Shown: positions 53,695-63,429 of the stretch, in pieces
Position numbering within the stretch: the stretch's first letter is position 1
Layout of the letters: the number at the start of each line of letters is the position of its first letter
Origin: Halomarina halobia
GTDB taxonomy: Archaea > Halobacteriota > Halobacteria > Halobacteriales > Haloarculaceae
Assembly: GCF_029338575.1 (NCBI RefSeq)
Contig: NZ_CP119993.1
Location: 1,054,001 to 1,118,000, forward strand
Length of the DNA stretch: 64,000 nucleotides
Direction: 5' to 3'
The notes under the pieces: generated by a model
The model's input: the letters and a program-made list of their open reading frames with translations, nothing else
Databases searched by the model: none
What the model was told of the DNA's origin: nothing
Made by a program: the position numbers and the translations under genes

Positions 53695-54618
53695 TTATTT
53701 ATCGAGTGCTGCGCAGAGCGCCTCAAACATGATGTTCGCCGCAAGAATGGATGTTGTCCCAGCACGGTTGTCGTACGGAGGCGCAACCTCAACAAGATCG
53801 AACCCGATGAGATTCACGCCGTGTAGCTCACGTGTAAGCCGTAGGATCTCCCGTGACGTGAACCCGCCGGGCATGGGTGTTCCCGTCCCTGGTGCATATG
53901 CCGGATCGACGACGTCGATATCGATCGTAGCGAACACAGGTTCGTCGACTCGCTCACGGATGCGTTGCCCGATATCGTTGAGGTTTTTTGAGATAGCTTC
54001 CTCAGTAGTGTAATACTTGACTCCGGAGTCATCCATGAGATCGATATCTTCCTGACTATAGAGTCCACCGCGATCGCCAATTCGAATCGATGTCTCCGGT
54101 TCGATCAACCCTTCCTTAATCGCCGTGTGAACTGTCGTCCCGTGGTTATGGTCCTTCCCAAAGTATTCGGTCCACAGGTCGGAGTGAGCGTCGAACTGGA
54201 CGAGCGACACTGGTCCATATTCGTCCGCAATCGCACGCAACACCGGTAGTGTTGTAGAGTGATCACCGCCGGCAATCGCGGGAACAACGTCGTGGGCGAG
54301 TACATACGCGACGCGCGCTTGGATCTCCTCGAACGTATCCTCGATATAGCCTGGGATAACGGGGGCGTCGCCGTGATCAACGAGTACGTACTCTTGGAGG
54401 CTTGTCTCAGTCACTGGGTTATACGGTTTGAGGAGCGTCGAGGCTTCGCGGACTGCACGCGGGCCGAAACGGGCACCTGGCCGATACGTGGTCGCATCGT
54501 CGAACGGGATGCCGAGGAAGGCCGCGTCCGCGTCACAATCATCCAGGTCATGCGTATGTGGCATCCGCATGAATGATGCCACGCCTGCAAACCGTGGAAC
54601 TTCCTGTGGATCTATCAT
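53695..54618 (-). CDS. Ureohydrolase (agmatinase/guanidino-acid hydrolase type)
   Basis: This 307-residue manganese or nickel enzyme has all ureohydrolase metal-site motifs: GGDHS (His120), FDAHSDLW (Asp143, His145, Asp147) and TIDIDVVDPAYAPGTGTPMPGG. It splits a guanidino compound into urea and an amine. The family covers agmatinase, guanidinobutyrase, guanidinopropionase and guanidine hydrolase, not separable by eye. The 5' neighbour is a broken creatininase, and an IS6 element lies 9 nt from the stop. A likely original operon was creatininase, this gene, symporter partner and symporter. Confidence 0.9.
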   Translation of the reverse strand: MIDPQEVPRFAGVASFMRMPHTHDLDDCDADAAFLGIPFDDATTYRPGARFGPRAVREASTLLKPYNPVTETSLQEYVLVDHGDAPVIPGYIEDTFEEIQARVAYVLAHDVVPAIAGGDHSTTLPVLRAIADEYGPVSLVQFDAHSDLWTEYFGKDHNHGTTVHTAIKEGLIEPETSIRIGDRGGLYSQEDIDLMDDSGVKYYTTEEAISKNLNDIGQRIRERVDEPVFATIDIDVVDPAYAPGTGTPMPGGFTSREILRLTRELHGVNLIGFDLVEVAPPYDNRAGTTSILAANIMFEALCAALDK

Positions 54619-54839
54619 GCCGTTCCCCTGTTCATGAAGGTCGTCCGTACAATCCGATCGAAGGATGGTCCCCGCAAGTACATGGTGTACACAGACATAC
54701 TTCTGGCAATATTGGAAACATTCCTAATGAACCTTTCCGTAAGAGCTCTAATATTACGAAGAGTGGACGCAAATCACCCCAGAGGCTAAAATACGTTTTC
54801 GCCGACAGAACTATCTGGGTATCGCCTAGCGTACTCACT

Positions 54840-55604
54840 TCAGGATAGGGACGAATCTTGGATCACATCGCCCCACTCGTGGCTGATTCCCTCAACGAGG
54901 ATATCAAGGACGTCAGCGGCGACGCGCTCACCCATCTCTGGCGTCGCATGGGTCGCCTTATAGTATGTGCCGCTCGCGGAAATCTGTTTATCCCGAGGCG
55001 GTTTGAACACGTACGGCGACGTTCGGTCGGGGCCATCGTCGACGATACAGTCATCGCGGACTAGGTCCGGCCGGAAATGCATCATGAGCGCCGTTTCGAC
55101 CACGCCGGCGTGCTCAGTCGCCCACCCTTGGAATCCGCCAGGGATCTCACTGAAAAGATCATCTCGAACGTCGGACGATAGGAGGTCCCACCAGTTCGTG
55201 ATCATGAACTCGCCGTTAGGTCTTCAAGATGTAGATCGATGCTTCGCGCAGGAAGTACTCATTTTCGTAGTGACCGTTAAACGCAAGGATCTTTGTTGCG
55301 CCATCGGACACGAGGTCGCCGATCACATCTCCGAACGATCGTCGGAGCGTGCCCCCGTCAAGATTCGTGGTCCCAGTGAAGTCCGCCCGCCTCCGCTCTC
55401 CGGCTGTGATTTGAACCCGAATGGGAGTAGAGGGGCAACAAGGCCATTGACACACTGGGCTGCTCTCGTCGTGAATTCGACAGTGAGGACTGTGTCTACG
55501 TTAAGCGGTAAGTGCAGGCCGTGTTGCTCTGTGCTCCCGACGGAAACAAACACGGGGCTAGTATCGACGCAATTAGCGAACTCCTCCCAAGCCAACTCGC
55601 CCAT
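54840..55604 (-). pseudogene. Creatininase (creatinine amidohydrolase) pseudogene
   Basis: Three minus-strand frames together make a nearly complete creatininase-family protein. The first is 55604-55390 (SVGSTEQHGLHLPLNVDT, the first metal site, and FGFKSQPESGGG). The second is 55400-55216 (FTGTTNLDGGTLRRS, LAFNGHYENEYFLREA). The third is 55205-54840 (MITNWWDLLSSDVRDD, WATEHAGVVETALM, YYKATHATPEMGERVA). Frameshifts near 55390 and 55215, plus a stop, break it. All metal-binding residues survive, so either decay is recent or the breaks are sequence errors. Confidence 0.82.
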
Positions 55605-55841
55605 TGCGACTGAACAATCTTCAAGTATGTATGAGATATATCATTCTATCTCAATCATTCTTTCTGAACAAGTACCGCTGTAAACGGTGTGGGAACGACG
55701 GTTACTGACGCAACGAGTTGAGGAGGGAAAGTTAGGCCGCTGTCGTCATTTTCAGTCTGCCCGTTAGTACTACCCCTAACAAAGCCATCAATATTAGTCA
55801 CACCCCGAACCTTGATGTTACGTCTCCAGATATATTCAGGA

Positions 55842-57254
55842 ATGGAGAAACGCGATCTCTTCGAGACGGTAGAGACCGAGCGCGAGCACCTATTCGATCT
55901 GGCCGACCAAATCTGGAGGACGCCGGAACTCGGCCTCGGGGAACGCGAATCAGCCGCAGTCCTGATCGAGGCGCTGGACGAGGAGGGGTTTGTGATCGAG
56001 ACGGGCGTTGGCGGCATGCCGACGGCGTTCGAGGCGTGTTTCGGCGAGGGTGATCCGACGATCGCCATCCTGGGCGAGTACGACGCCCTTCCAGGACTCT
56101 CGCAGACGATCTCCGCCGAACGGGAGCCGATCGAGGCAGGTGGTCCGGGTCACGGCTGTGGCCACAACCTCTTCGGGACGGCGGGCGTCGGCGCGGTAAT
56201 CGCCGTCAAACGCGTAATGGAACGCGAGAACCTCCCTGGGCGCATCGTCTTCTTCGGCTGTCCGGCGGAGGAGATACTCGTGGGCAAGGTGTTTATGGCC
56301 CGCGACGGAGCGTTCGACGATGTCGACGCCGCACTCACGTGGCACCCAGGCGACCTGAGTTCGCCCTGGCGGGGGAGTTCGCTGGCGCTCGACTCGATCC
56401 GCTTTGAGTTCCAGGGAGTCTCGGCTCACGCCGCCGCCTCGCCAGAGTCCGGACGCAGCGCGCTAGATGCGGTCCAACTGCTCAACACGGGAGTCGAGTA
56501 CATGCGCGAGCACATCTCGGAGAAGGCACGAGTCCATTATTCGATCGTGGACGGTGGCGAGGCACCCAACGTCGTCCCGCCGACCGCGAGCGTCTGGTAC
56601 TACGTTCGCGCGCCTACTCGGCAGGAGGTCGAGCGCGTGAGTGACTGGCTTCGCGAGATCGCGAATGGCGCTGCGATGATGACACGAACGGAGGTGAGCG
56701 ACCGGTTCATCACTGGCTGTTACGCCTACCTACCCAACGACGTGCTCACTGATACTATCTGGGAGAACATGCAGAAAGTGGGATCCATCGACTACGACGC
56801 GGATGATCGGGCGTTCGCGTCGGATCTCCAGGAGACGATCTCCGACGCGGAGATCGAAGCGAGACTCGCCGATCTGGCCGATGACTGGCGCAAAGACGTT
56901 CGCGGGAACGCGCTGTACGCCGACCCGGTGCCGGCGTTCGACGAGGGAACGGCGGGTTCGACCGACGTCGGCGACGTGAGTTGGCTAACGCCGACCGCCC
57001 AGTTCCGGGGAGCGACGTGGCCCGTCGGAACGCCCGCCCACTCGTGGCAGGCGGTTGCGGCGAATGGTGACTTCGGTCGTGAGGGTATGCTGTTCGCGTC
57101 GAAAGTGCTCGCGGCGACCGCTGTCGATCTCGTTACCGACCGCGATCTGCTCGATGCAGCGCGTTCGGAGTTCGACACGGTTACGTCCGGAAGCGAATAC
57201 GAGTCGCCGCTTCCCGATGGAATCGAGCCGCCGTTCGACGTCGATACCGTCTGA
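55842..57254 (+). CDS. M20-family amidohydrolase (AbgB-like)
   Basis: This 470-residue M20 metallohydrolase resembles p-aminobenzoyl-glutamate hydrolase subunit B. It has ILGEYDALPGLSQ, GHGCGHNLFG with metal-binding His and Cys positions, FFGCPAEEILVGK, ALTWHPGD and, in the dimer lid, GVSAHAAASPESGRSALDAV. It cleaves an amide bond of an N-acyl amino acid. The ATG at 55842 is preferred because CAGGA lies just upstream; the longer frame from 55812 lacks a ribosome-binding site. It is followed by a symporter pair that may bring in its substrate. Confidence 0.9.
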   Translation: MEKRDLFETVETEREHLFDLADQIWRTPELGLGERESAAVLIEALDEEGFVIETGVGGMPTAFEACFGEGDPTIAILGEYDALPGLSQTISAEREPIEAGGPGHGCGHNLFGTAGVGAVIAVKRVMERENLPGRIVFFGCPAEEILVGKVFMARDGAFDDVDAALTWHPGDLSSPWRGSSLALDSIRFEFQGVSAHAAASPESGRSALDAVQLLNTGVEYMREHISEKARVHYSIVDGGEAPNVVPPTASVWYYVRAPTRQEVERVSDWLREIANGAAMMTRTEVSDRFITGCYAYLPNDVLTDTIWENMQKVGSIDYDADDRAFASDLQETISDAEIEARLADLADDWRKDVRGNALYADPVPAFDEGTAGSTDVGDVSWLTPTAQFRGATWPVGTPAHSWQAVAANGDFGREGMLFASKVLAATAVDLVTDRDLLDAARSEFDTVTSGSEYESPLPDGIEPPFDVDTV

Positions 57255-57424
57255 ACCCATCGGAGCGGGGGAAATCCGCTCGCATTCCGCCCAAACGACT
57301 GCGGGTTTTCGAACGACGTTCGCCCGGCCACGCCGGAGCTAGTCTTTCTCTGGAACGTTATCTGTTGGTGCCCTTTCGAGGAGTAACCCGATTACGCTAC
57401 GTCTTTATCCGAACGCCCCATAGA

Positions 57425-57436
57425 TTTATTATATAT
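57425..57436 (+). promoter_or_regulatory. TATA box for the small-protein/symporter pair
   Basis: TTTATTATATAT ends 25 nt before the ATG at 57462, a strong archaeal promoter position. Confidence 0.6.
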
Positions 57437-57461
57437 CGATATCCCTGTTGCTAGGGAGCAC

Positions 57462-57635
57462 ATGACAGTATTAGGCATGCCGTTGGACATGTTTCTCGTG
57501 TTCGCCGCGACGATCCTCGCGGGGAGCCTGGGTGCGATCCACTACGTCGTCGTTCACGTCGTCATGGGAAAACCGGTTAACGAACACATCCGCGGCAAAG
57601 CCGCGACGGAAGGAGGCACTCGCGATGGCCGTTAA
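57462..57635 (+). CDS. Small one-helix symporter partner
   Basis: This 57-residue protein has one membrane helix (about 8-35, MPLDMFLVFAATILAGSLGA at its start) and a basic-acidic tail (MGKPVNEHIRGKAATEGG). Its last 11 nt overlap the symporter start, so translation is coupled. A good TATA box precedes it. It is probably an accessory subunit of the SSS transporter; no family name is certain. Confidence 0.75.
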   Translation: MTVLGMPLDMFLVFAATILAGSLGAIHYVVVHVVMGKPVNEHIRGKAATEGGTRDGR

Positions 57636-59064
57636 TTCGTTCTACCTCGGAACGTTCGTCGTCTATCTCCTCGTCGTCCTCGGCGTCGGGGCGTGGGGAT
57701 ACACGAAGACGAACGACGTCGACGACTTCTGGGTGTACGGAAAGGGTCTCGGGCCGTGGCTCGCCACCTGGTCGTACGTCGCTAACTTCGTGAGCGCGGT
57801 GAGCGTCATCGGCTTCATCGGAGCCGTCTACGGTGGCGGCTACTCCGTGCTCACCGGCATCATCCTCGGCCTCATGCTCGGCGTCAGCGGCCTCTACTTC
57901 GTCGTCCATAAGGTGCGCGAACTCGACCACGTCACCTTCCCGGATATCATTGCCGAACTCACCGGGAAGGAGTGGGCACGTCCCGTCGCCGCAGTTCCGC
58001 TACTCGCCAATGCCTGGGTCTATCTCATCATGCAGCTCGTGGGGGCGAGCCTGCTCGTCACCACGATCACCGGCGTTCCGTACAAGTACATGATCTGGGT
58101 CATCGGCGTCGTCTTCATCGCCTACACCGTCATGGGGGGGTTGATCAGCGTCGCCTGGACCGATCTCATGCAGGGGACCGTGATGGTCGCGACGGTGTTC
58201 GCTGCGCTCGCGTTCATGGCGATGGACCTCGGCGGGCTGGGCACGATCAACGCCCAGTTCGCGGCGCAGAACACCGCGAACGTCGCGCCGCTCGGCGATG
58301 GCGCGTACACCCTCATCGGCGTCGTCGGCTCGCTCGTCGCGTTCTTCGGCACGATCTTCACCTCTCAGGGGACCATCGTCCGGATCAACGCGACGAAGGA
58401 CATCCGGACGGCGAAGATCCACGTCGCAGCCGCGGGCGTCATCCTTTCGACGTTCTACGCCGCGCTGATCTGGCTCGGCGGTGCGACGGCGGTCGCACTC
58501 GAAAACGCCGGCATGGCGGTCGATAACGTTGACCAGGCCTTCCCGGTACTCATCACGGAGTACCTCCCCACTGGCGTCGGAATCATCGTTATCCTCGCGG
58601 TGATGAGCGCCATCCTTTCGACCACGGACACGCGACTGCACTCGACGGGCATCACGACGGCCCGCGATATCTACGAGTACTTCCGGCCGGACGCCTCAGA
58701 TCGGACACTCCTCAAGGTATCACGCATCTCGACCGTCTTCTGGGGGATCACCGCTACCGCTATCGCGGTCGATCCGCCAGGAACGATCATCGCACTCTAT
58801 ACGTTCCGCGCCATCCTGCTCACCAGCGCGTTCCTGATCCCCATCTACGTCGCGCTCTACTGGAAGGGCGTCAGCGGGACCGCCGTGCTCGCGTCGATCA
58901 TCGCGGGTACAGTCCTCGGCGTGAGCTGGGACGTCTCGGGCGGCTATCTCGGCATCCCGGCCACGTTCGTCGGCGTCGGTGCGGCGCTGCTCGCGCTCGG
59001 CGTCGGCCACGTCATCTGGAAGGACAGTGAATCGATCCAACCCGGCACAGCGGCGGGAGAATAA
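57625..59064 (+). CDS. Sodium:solute symporter (SSS family) (2)
   Basis: This 479-residue protein has about 13 helices. Patterns such as YTVMGGLISVAWTDLMQGTV (about 170-190) and SAILSTTDTRLHSTGI near residue 335 identify the SSS family. The start at 57625 follows GGAGG at 57611 and overlaps the small partner gene by 11 nt. It probably imports an amide or amino-acid-like substrate for the adjacent hydrolases. It is convergent with the amidohydrolase gene. Confidence 0.93.
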   Translation: MAVNSFYLGTFVVYLLVVLGVGAWGYTKTNDVDDFWVYGKGLGPWLATWSYVANFVSAVSVIGFIGAVYGGGYSVLTGIILGLMLGVSGLYFVVHKVRELDHVTFPDIIAELTGKEWARPVAAVPLLANAWVYLIMQLVGASLLVTTITGVPYKYMIWVIGVVFIAYTVMGGLISVAWTDLMQGTVMVATVFAALAFMAMDLGGLGTINAQFAAQNTANVAPLGDGAYTLIGVVGSLVAFFGTIFTSQGTIVRINATKDIRTAKIHVAAAGVILSTFYAALIWLGGATAVALENAGMAVDNVDQAFPVLITEYLPTGVGIIVILAVMSAILSTTDTRLHSTGITTARDIYEYFRPDASDRTLLKVSRISTVFWGITATAIAVDPPGTIIALYTFRAILLTSAFLIPIYVALYWKGVSGTAVLASIIAGTVLGVSWDVSGGYLGIPATFVGVGAALLALGVGHVIWKDSESIQPGTAAGE

Positions 59065-59088
59065 GCCACGATCGAGCCGTCTATCGAG

Positions 59089-60771
59089 TTACTGACCGCT
59101 GTTTTCGGACGTGACGATGCCGTCACGGGCACTGTACCTGATCTCGCCACCGACGATGGTGTATTCGATTTCGAGATCGGTTATTCGTTCCGGCGCAACC
59201 GCCCGGGGATCCTCGGAGAGTACGGTGACGTCCGCGAGTTTGCCCGGTTGGAGCGTCCCCTTCGCGTCCTCTGCGCCCTCTAACCGGGCTGCCTCGGGGC
59301 CGTACAGGCGGAGGGCGTCCTCGATCTCGATTCGTTGGTCCGGGCCGACCGTGTCGTCGGTGACGGTTCGGCGTGTGACGGCAGTGCGCAGTCCGACGCG
59401 CGGATCGCCAGTCGAAACCGGCCAATCACCGTTGGCCGCCGTCGTGATGCCGTACTCGAGGAGGGAAGCCAGGGCGTAGGTCCAGTCCATTCGATCTTCC
59501 CCCCAGTAGACCCAGTTGCGGGAGACGTCCGCGCCGAGGAAACTGATCGAGGAAGAGACACCGACGCCAAGGTCAGCCATACGCTCTAACTGTTCGGACC
59601 GGGTCAAGCCGGCGTGCTCGATCCGAAAGCCATGATCTTCGTCGGACGAAAGCGCCGCCTCGTAGGCATCGAGAATGTGATCGATACCCCGGTCGCCTTG
59701 ACCGTGGACGCACACGCGGAGATCTGCATCAGAGGCCTGTACGACTCGATCAGCGAGGTAATCCGGATCGATGTGGAGGACGCCGTCGTAGCGCGGTGAG
59801 TCCTCGGGTACGGGTTCGCCCTTGTAGGGGTCGTGCATGGCCGCGGTTCGACCGGTGAACGCACCATCCATGAAGTACTTTACGCCGATCAAGAAGAGGG
59901 TATCGTCACCGAATCCCGACCGGATGCCCACGTCAGCCAACCGGGAGAGGACGTCGGTCCCTTCCTCACCGAGATCAGGGCCGGCGTCACCCTGGAGCAT
60001 CAGCCCGAGGCGAACAGGCAGTTCGTCGGCATCAGCCAATTCTTGATAGATTCTGAGATCCTGAGGTGTCGTCTTCGCGTCGTGAGCGGTCGTAATGCCC
60101 CACTTCAGCAACTGGCTCATTGCCCGTTTGATATTTGTGACGCGTTCCTCGCGCGTTTCATCCGGAATGGCTTCGTGGAGTGGGATCTCGGCCTCCTCAC
60201 TGACGAGACCAGACGGTCGACCATCCTCGTCGCGGACGATGACTGCGGGCGGCTCGGGATCGGGCGTATCACGGTCGATGCCAGCTAGCTCTAGCGCGGC
60301 GGAGTTGTAGATGCTCCCCGTGTGGCCACCGACACTGTTGATTTGAACTGGGTTTTTCGGCGCGGCTTCGTCGATGTCCCAGCGATCGATGTGTCTCCCT
60401 TCTTCTTCCCAGACGAGGCCGAGGTTGTAGCCGCTACAGATGATCCACTCACCGTTGTCGGTCTCCTCGGCGCGCTGGTGGATGCGTTCGACCACGTCGG
60501 CAACCGACGCGTTCGGCGGGGCACGACAGTTCACGTGCATCATCCGCCGGCCGCCCATAGGGATATGAAGATGCGTATCAATGAACCCCGGAAGGGCAGC
60601 CCGGCCGTCGAGATCGATGACGTCGGTGTCCGATCCGATGTGTTCCTCGATCTTCTCGTCCGTACCAACCCCCACGATCCGCTCGCCGACGAACGCAATT
60701 GCGCTCGCGTCTGGTTGCTCATCAACTAGCGTGATGACGACTCCGTTCGTGAGTACTCGATCCGCTACCAT
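59089..60771 (-). CDS. Amidohydrolase (YtcJ-type)
   Basis: This 560-residue amidohydrolase-superfamily protein has the N-terminal metal motif GFIDTHLHIPMGG and later HAGLTRSEQLERMADLGV, GDWPVS and a C-terminal GTLQPGKLADVTVLSEDP, which is the usual composite domain. YtcJ-like members hydrolyse amide or imide bonds; their substrates are mostly unknown. The start at 60771 gives a typical beginning (MVADRVLTNGVVITL); a longer frame is unlikely. It is divergent from the M20 gene at 61031. Confidence 0.9.
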   Translation of the reverse strand: MVADRVLTNGVVITLVDEQPDASAIAFVGERIVGVGTDEKIEEHIGSDTDVIDLDGRAALPGFIDTHLHIPMGGRRMMHVNCRAPPNASVADVVERIHQRAEETDNGEWIICSGYNLGLVWEEEGRHIDRWDIDEAAPKNPVQINSVGGHTGSIYNSAALELAGIDRDTPDPEPPAVIVRDEDGRPSGLVSEEAEIPLHEAIPDETREERVTNIKRAMSQLLKWGITTAHDAKTTPQDLRIYQELADADELPVRLGLMLQGDAGPDLGEEGTDVLSRLADVGIRSGFGDDTLFLIGVKYFMDGAFTGRTAAMHDPYKGEPVPEDSPRYDGVLHIDPDYLADRVVQASDADLRVCVHGQGDRGIDHILDAYEAALSSDEDHGFRIEHAGLTRSEQLERMADLGVGVSSSISFLGADVSRNWVYWGEDRMDWTYALASLLEYGITTAANGDWPVSTGDPRVGLRTAVTRRTVTDDTVGPDQRIEIEDALRLYGPEAARLEGAEDAKGTLQPGKLADVTVLSEDPRAVAPERITDLEIEYTIVGGEIRYSARDGIVTSENSGQ

Positions 60772-61030
60772 GATCTCTCTATGGAGCCGACCGTGAAAAT
60801 CGTTGATATCGATCGTCCACGGACGGGGGGATGCCGTCACAGACGTGAGAACTGCTCACCAGGACGTTACGATGCCGAATCGTTCCCGTATCACGTAACG
60901 ACTACGTATCATTCACTCTGAACAGGCGTCAACCTTTATGTATCATCGCGTGAAGATACGCGTGTCATTCACACTGCTCGCAAAGTGGTGGCAGTAGAAC
61001 TCGCGTTCCACTAAAAGAACGAATCCACAC

Positions 61031-62200
61031 ATGGCCCAGACACGAACGAAATCCGAACTGGCTGAACTGATCGCAGATCTCGTCGCTATCGAGACCGAGA
61101 ATCCACCGGGGAACGAGGCGGGTTGCACCGACTACATCATCGACTGGTTCGACGAACACGGCATCGACGCCGATCGCGTCGAGCAGCCCTATCCCGATCG
61201 ACCACAGGTCGGGGCGCGGGTAGGTGACGGCGACCCGACGATCGTGCTGAACGGCCACATCGACGTCGTTCCCGCCGGCGATCTCGACCAGTGGTCGACC
61301 GGCCCGTACGACGCCGTAATTGAGGATGGCAGTCTCTACGGCCGCGGAAGCGTCGACATGAAAACGGGCGTCGCCCTGGGCATGCTCGCAATGACCGAGT
61401 TCAAGCATACATTCGAGGGCGGGAAGTTCGACGGCTCGCTCGTGTTCCACGCCGCCATCGGCGAAGAGACGGCGGAACCGGGGACGAAGTCCTTACTAGA
61501 GGCCGGTTACGACGGCGACTACGGCGTCGTCCTCGAACCGACGGGGATGCGAACCGCAACTAGTGAGAAAGGACTCGCCTGGTACGAGATCACCGTCATG
61601 GGGGATCCTTCCCATGCGAGTCGGCCGGATCAGGGAACGAATGCTATCCAACATGCACGTCCCGTGCTCGATGCCCTCACGGCTTACGACGAGGAAGTCC
61701 GCAAACGGGAGGACGCTCTCGTGGGCCAGGCGTACGCCACCGTCACGAAGTTAGAAGCGGGGACGAAGGAGAACGTCGTCCCGGAGAAGGCCGTAATAAC
61801 GGTCGATCGCCGGTTCCTCCCCTCGGAGTCTGCTGACGAGATCGATGACGAGATCGACGACCTGCTCACAGAGATCGCGGTAGATCACGGCGTCGGGATC
61901 AACTGGGAGCGCACCCGAACCTACGAGTCCGCCTCTATCCCCACCGATAGTGACTTTGCTTCGGTGTTTCGCGAACGCTCGGCCGCCGTCGCCGATGTTT
62001 CGACCGAACCGTGGGGTATCCAGGCCTCGACGGACGTCCGGAACTTCGTCAACGACGCCGGGATAGAGGCGATCACGTGGGGACCGGGCGACATCTCGCA
62101 AGCGCACACGTACGACGAACACGTCGATCTCGCACATGCCGCGGACGGCTACGAGGTACTCACCCGTGCGTTGACTGACCTCTTTCGCAGTGAACCATGA
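61031..62200 (+). CDS. M20-family peptidase (ArgE/DapE type)
   Basis: This 389-residue zinc hydrolase has VLNGHIDVVPAG, YGRGSVDMKTGVA, the catalytic glutamates in AAIGEETAEPGT and VVLEPTG, and a dimerisation domain with DPSHASRPDQGTNAIQHA. It removes an N-acyl group from an amino acid. It overlaps the C45-type gene by 4 nt (ATGA), so both act together. The substrate is not defined. Confidence 0.92.
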   Translation: MAQTRTKSELAELIADLVAIETENPPGNEAGCTDYIIDWFDEHGIDADRVEQPYPDRPQVGARVGDGDPTIVLNGHIDVVPAGDLDQWSTGPYDAVIEDGSLYGRGSVDMKTGVALGMLAMTEFKHTFEGGKFDGSLVFHAAIGEETAEPGTKSLLEAGYDGDYGVVLEPTGMRTATSEKGLAWYEITVMGDPSHASRPDQGTNAIQHARPVLDALTAYDEEVRKREDALVGQAYATVTKLEAGTKENVVPEKAVITVDRRFLPSESADEIDDEIDDLLTEIAVDHGVGINWERTRTYESASIPTDSDFASVFRERSAAVADVSTEPWGIQASTDVRNFVNDAGIEAITWGPGDISQAHTYDEHVDLAHAADGYEVLTRALTDLFRSEP

Positions 62201-63306
62201 GTGATGGCCTGGAGACGCTCATCCTCGACGAATCGCCGCGCGAACGTGGCGTCCGCCACGGTGAGGTATTCGCCGAGGCTATCGGGCGTAACCTCGATCG
62301 CTACCTATCGAAATACGACTACTACGGGGTCGATCCGAGGACGGCTCGGAAGTGGGCAGAGCGATTTATCCCGCTCATCGAGGACGCGAATCCGGAATAT
62401 GCCGACGAGATACGCGGCGTGGCCGATGGAAGCGGTATCTCACTTACGGACGTCACCCTCCTGAACGCCCGCTACGAGATCATGTACGGTATTTGGGCCG
62501 AGCAGGCGAAGGGAGTCGCTCAACGAGGCCCCCCGCTGCCGGATGGCTGTACAAGCTTCGCCGTTCAGGGAGACGTCACCGCTGACGGTCGACCGTACAT
62601 GGGCCAGAACTGGGACTGGATCCACGACGTCGAGGTGTTCCTAATGGACGTGCGACCCGACGACAAACCGAACCACGTCGCCGTGACCGAGGCTGGGATC
62701 GTGGGCGGCAAGATCGGCGTCAACGAACACGGGATCGGTCTGACATTAAACGGTCTCGTCACGACCGCTGACGGCGAGCACCCCTTCCGCAAACCGTACC
62801 ACGTACGCTTCCGCGAGATCCTGAGCGCGCGACGGCTGAGCGAGGCAATCGAACCCGTGATCTCGACCGACCGCGCCTGCTCCGCGAACCTGCTGCTCGG
62901 CTCCCCGGAAGGGGAGTTCATCGACATCGAATCACTCCCCGAGTCGGCGACGTATCTCTCCCCCGAGGACGGTCTGCTCGTCCACGCGAATCATCTCCTG
63001 GGAGGGACGAGAACGACGAGCCGATTCGAGCGCCTGCTCCCCGATACTCTCTGCCGAGCGCCGCGCCTGAGACGCCTGCTCGAGAACCGGAGTGGTGACC
63101 TCTCGAGGGAACGTATTCAGGAGATCCTGCGGGATCATTTCAACTGCCCGGCGAGTATCTGTCGTCACGTCGATGAGGAGCGTCCCGCTCTCGAGCGCTC
63201 GGCGACGCGTACGAGCGTCATCATCGATCCAACCGGACGTCGCCTCTTCGCCACCGATGGTCCACCGTGTAAAGCACCATACGTCGAGTACGCCGTGTCG
63301 AGATAG
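62197..63306 (+). CDS. C45-family N-terminal nucleophile acyltransferase/hydrolase
   Basis: This 369-residue protein matches the C45 (acyl-CoA:6-aminopenicillanic acid acyltransferase-like) family. The nucleophile Cys118 in DGCTSFAV would be exposed by self-cleavage after Gly117, followed by GQNWDWIHDVEVFLMDV. Members form or cut amide bonds on amino-acid or beta-lactam-like substrates. It overlaps the M20 gene upstream. Its position in an amide-cleaving island makes hydrolysis of an N-acyl compound the likely function. Confidence 0.88.
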   Translation: MSDGLETLILDESPRERGVRHGEVFAEAIGRNLDRYLSKYDYYGVDPRTARKWAERFIPLIEDANPEYADEIRGVADGSGISLTDVTLLNARYEIMYGIWAEQAKGVAQRGPPLPDGCTSFAVQGDVTADGRPYMGQNWDWIHDVEVFLMDVRPDDKPNHVAVTEAGIVGGKIGVNEHGIGLTLNGLVTTADGEHPFRKPYHVRFREILSARRLSEAIEPVISTDRACSANLLLGSPEGEFIDIESLPESATYLSPEDGLLVHANHLLGGTRTTSRFERLLPDTLCRAPRLRRLLENRSGDLSRERIQEILRDHFNCPASICRHVDEERPALERSATRTSVIIDPTGRRLFATDGPPCKAPYVEYAVSR

Positions 63307-63429
63307 TGCTCGTGATGGGTTGACCCGGGGACGTTCAGAGAGGGGCGGTGAACCGCCAGGGGAGAGCACCGGCTCGACGGGGGTCCCCAACGGATCGAGT
63401 CTTCCAACGACGACATCGAGAGTCGGTGC

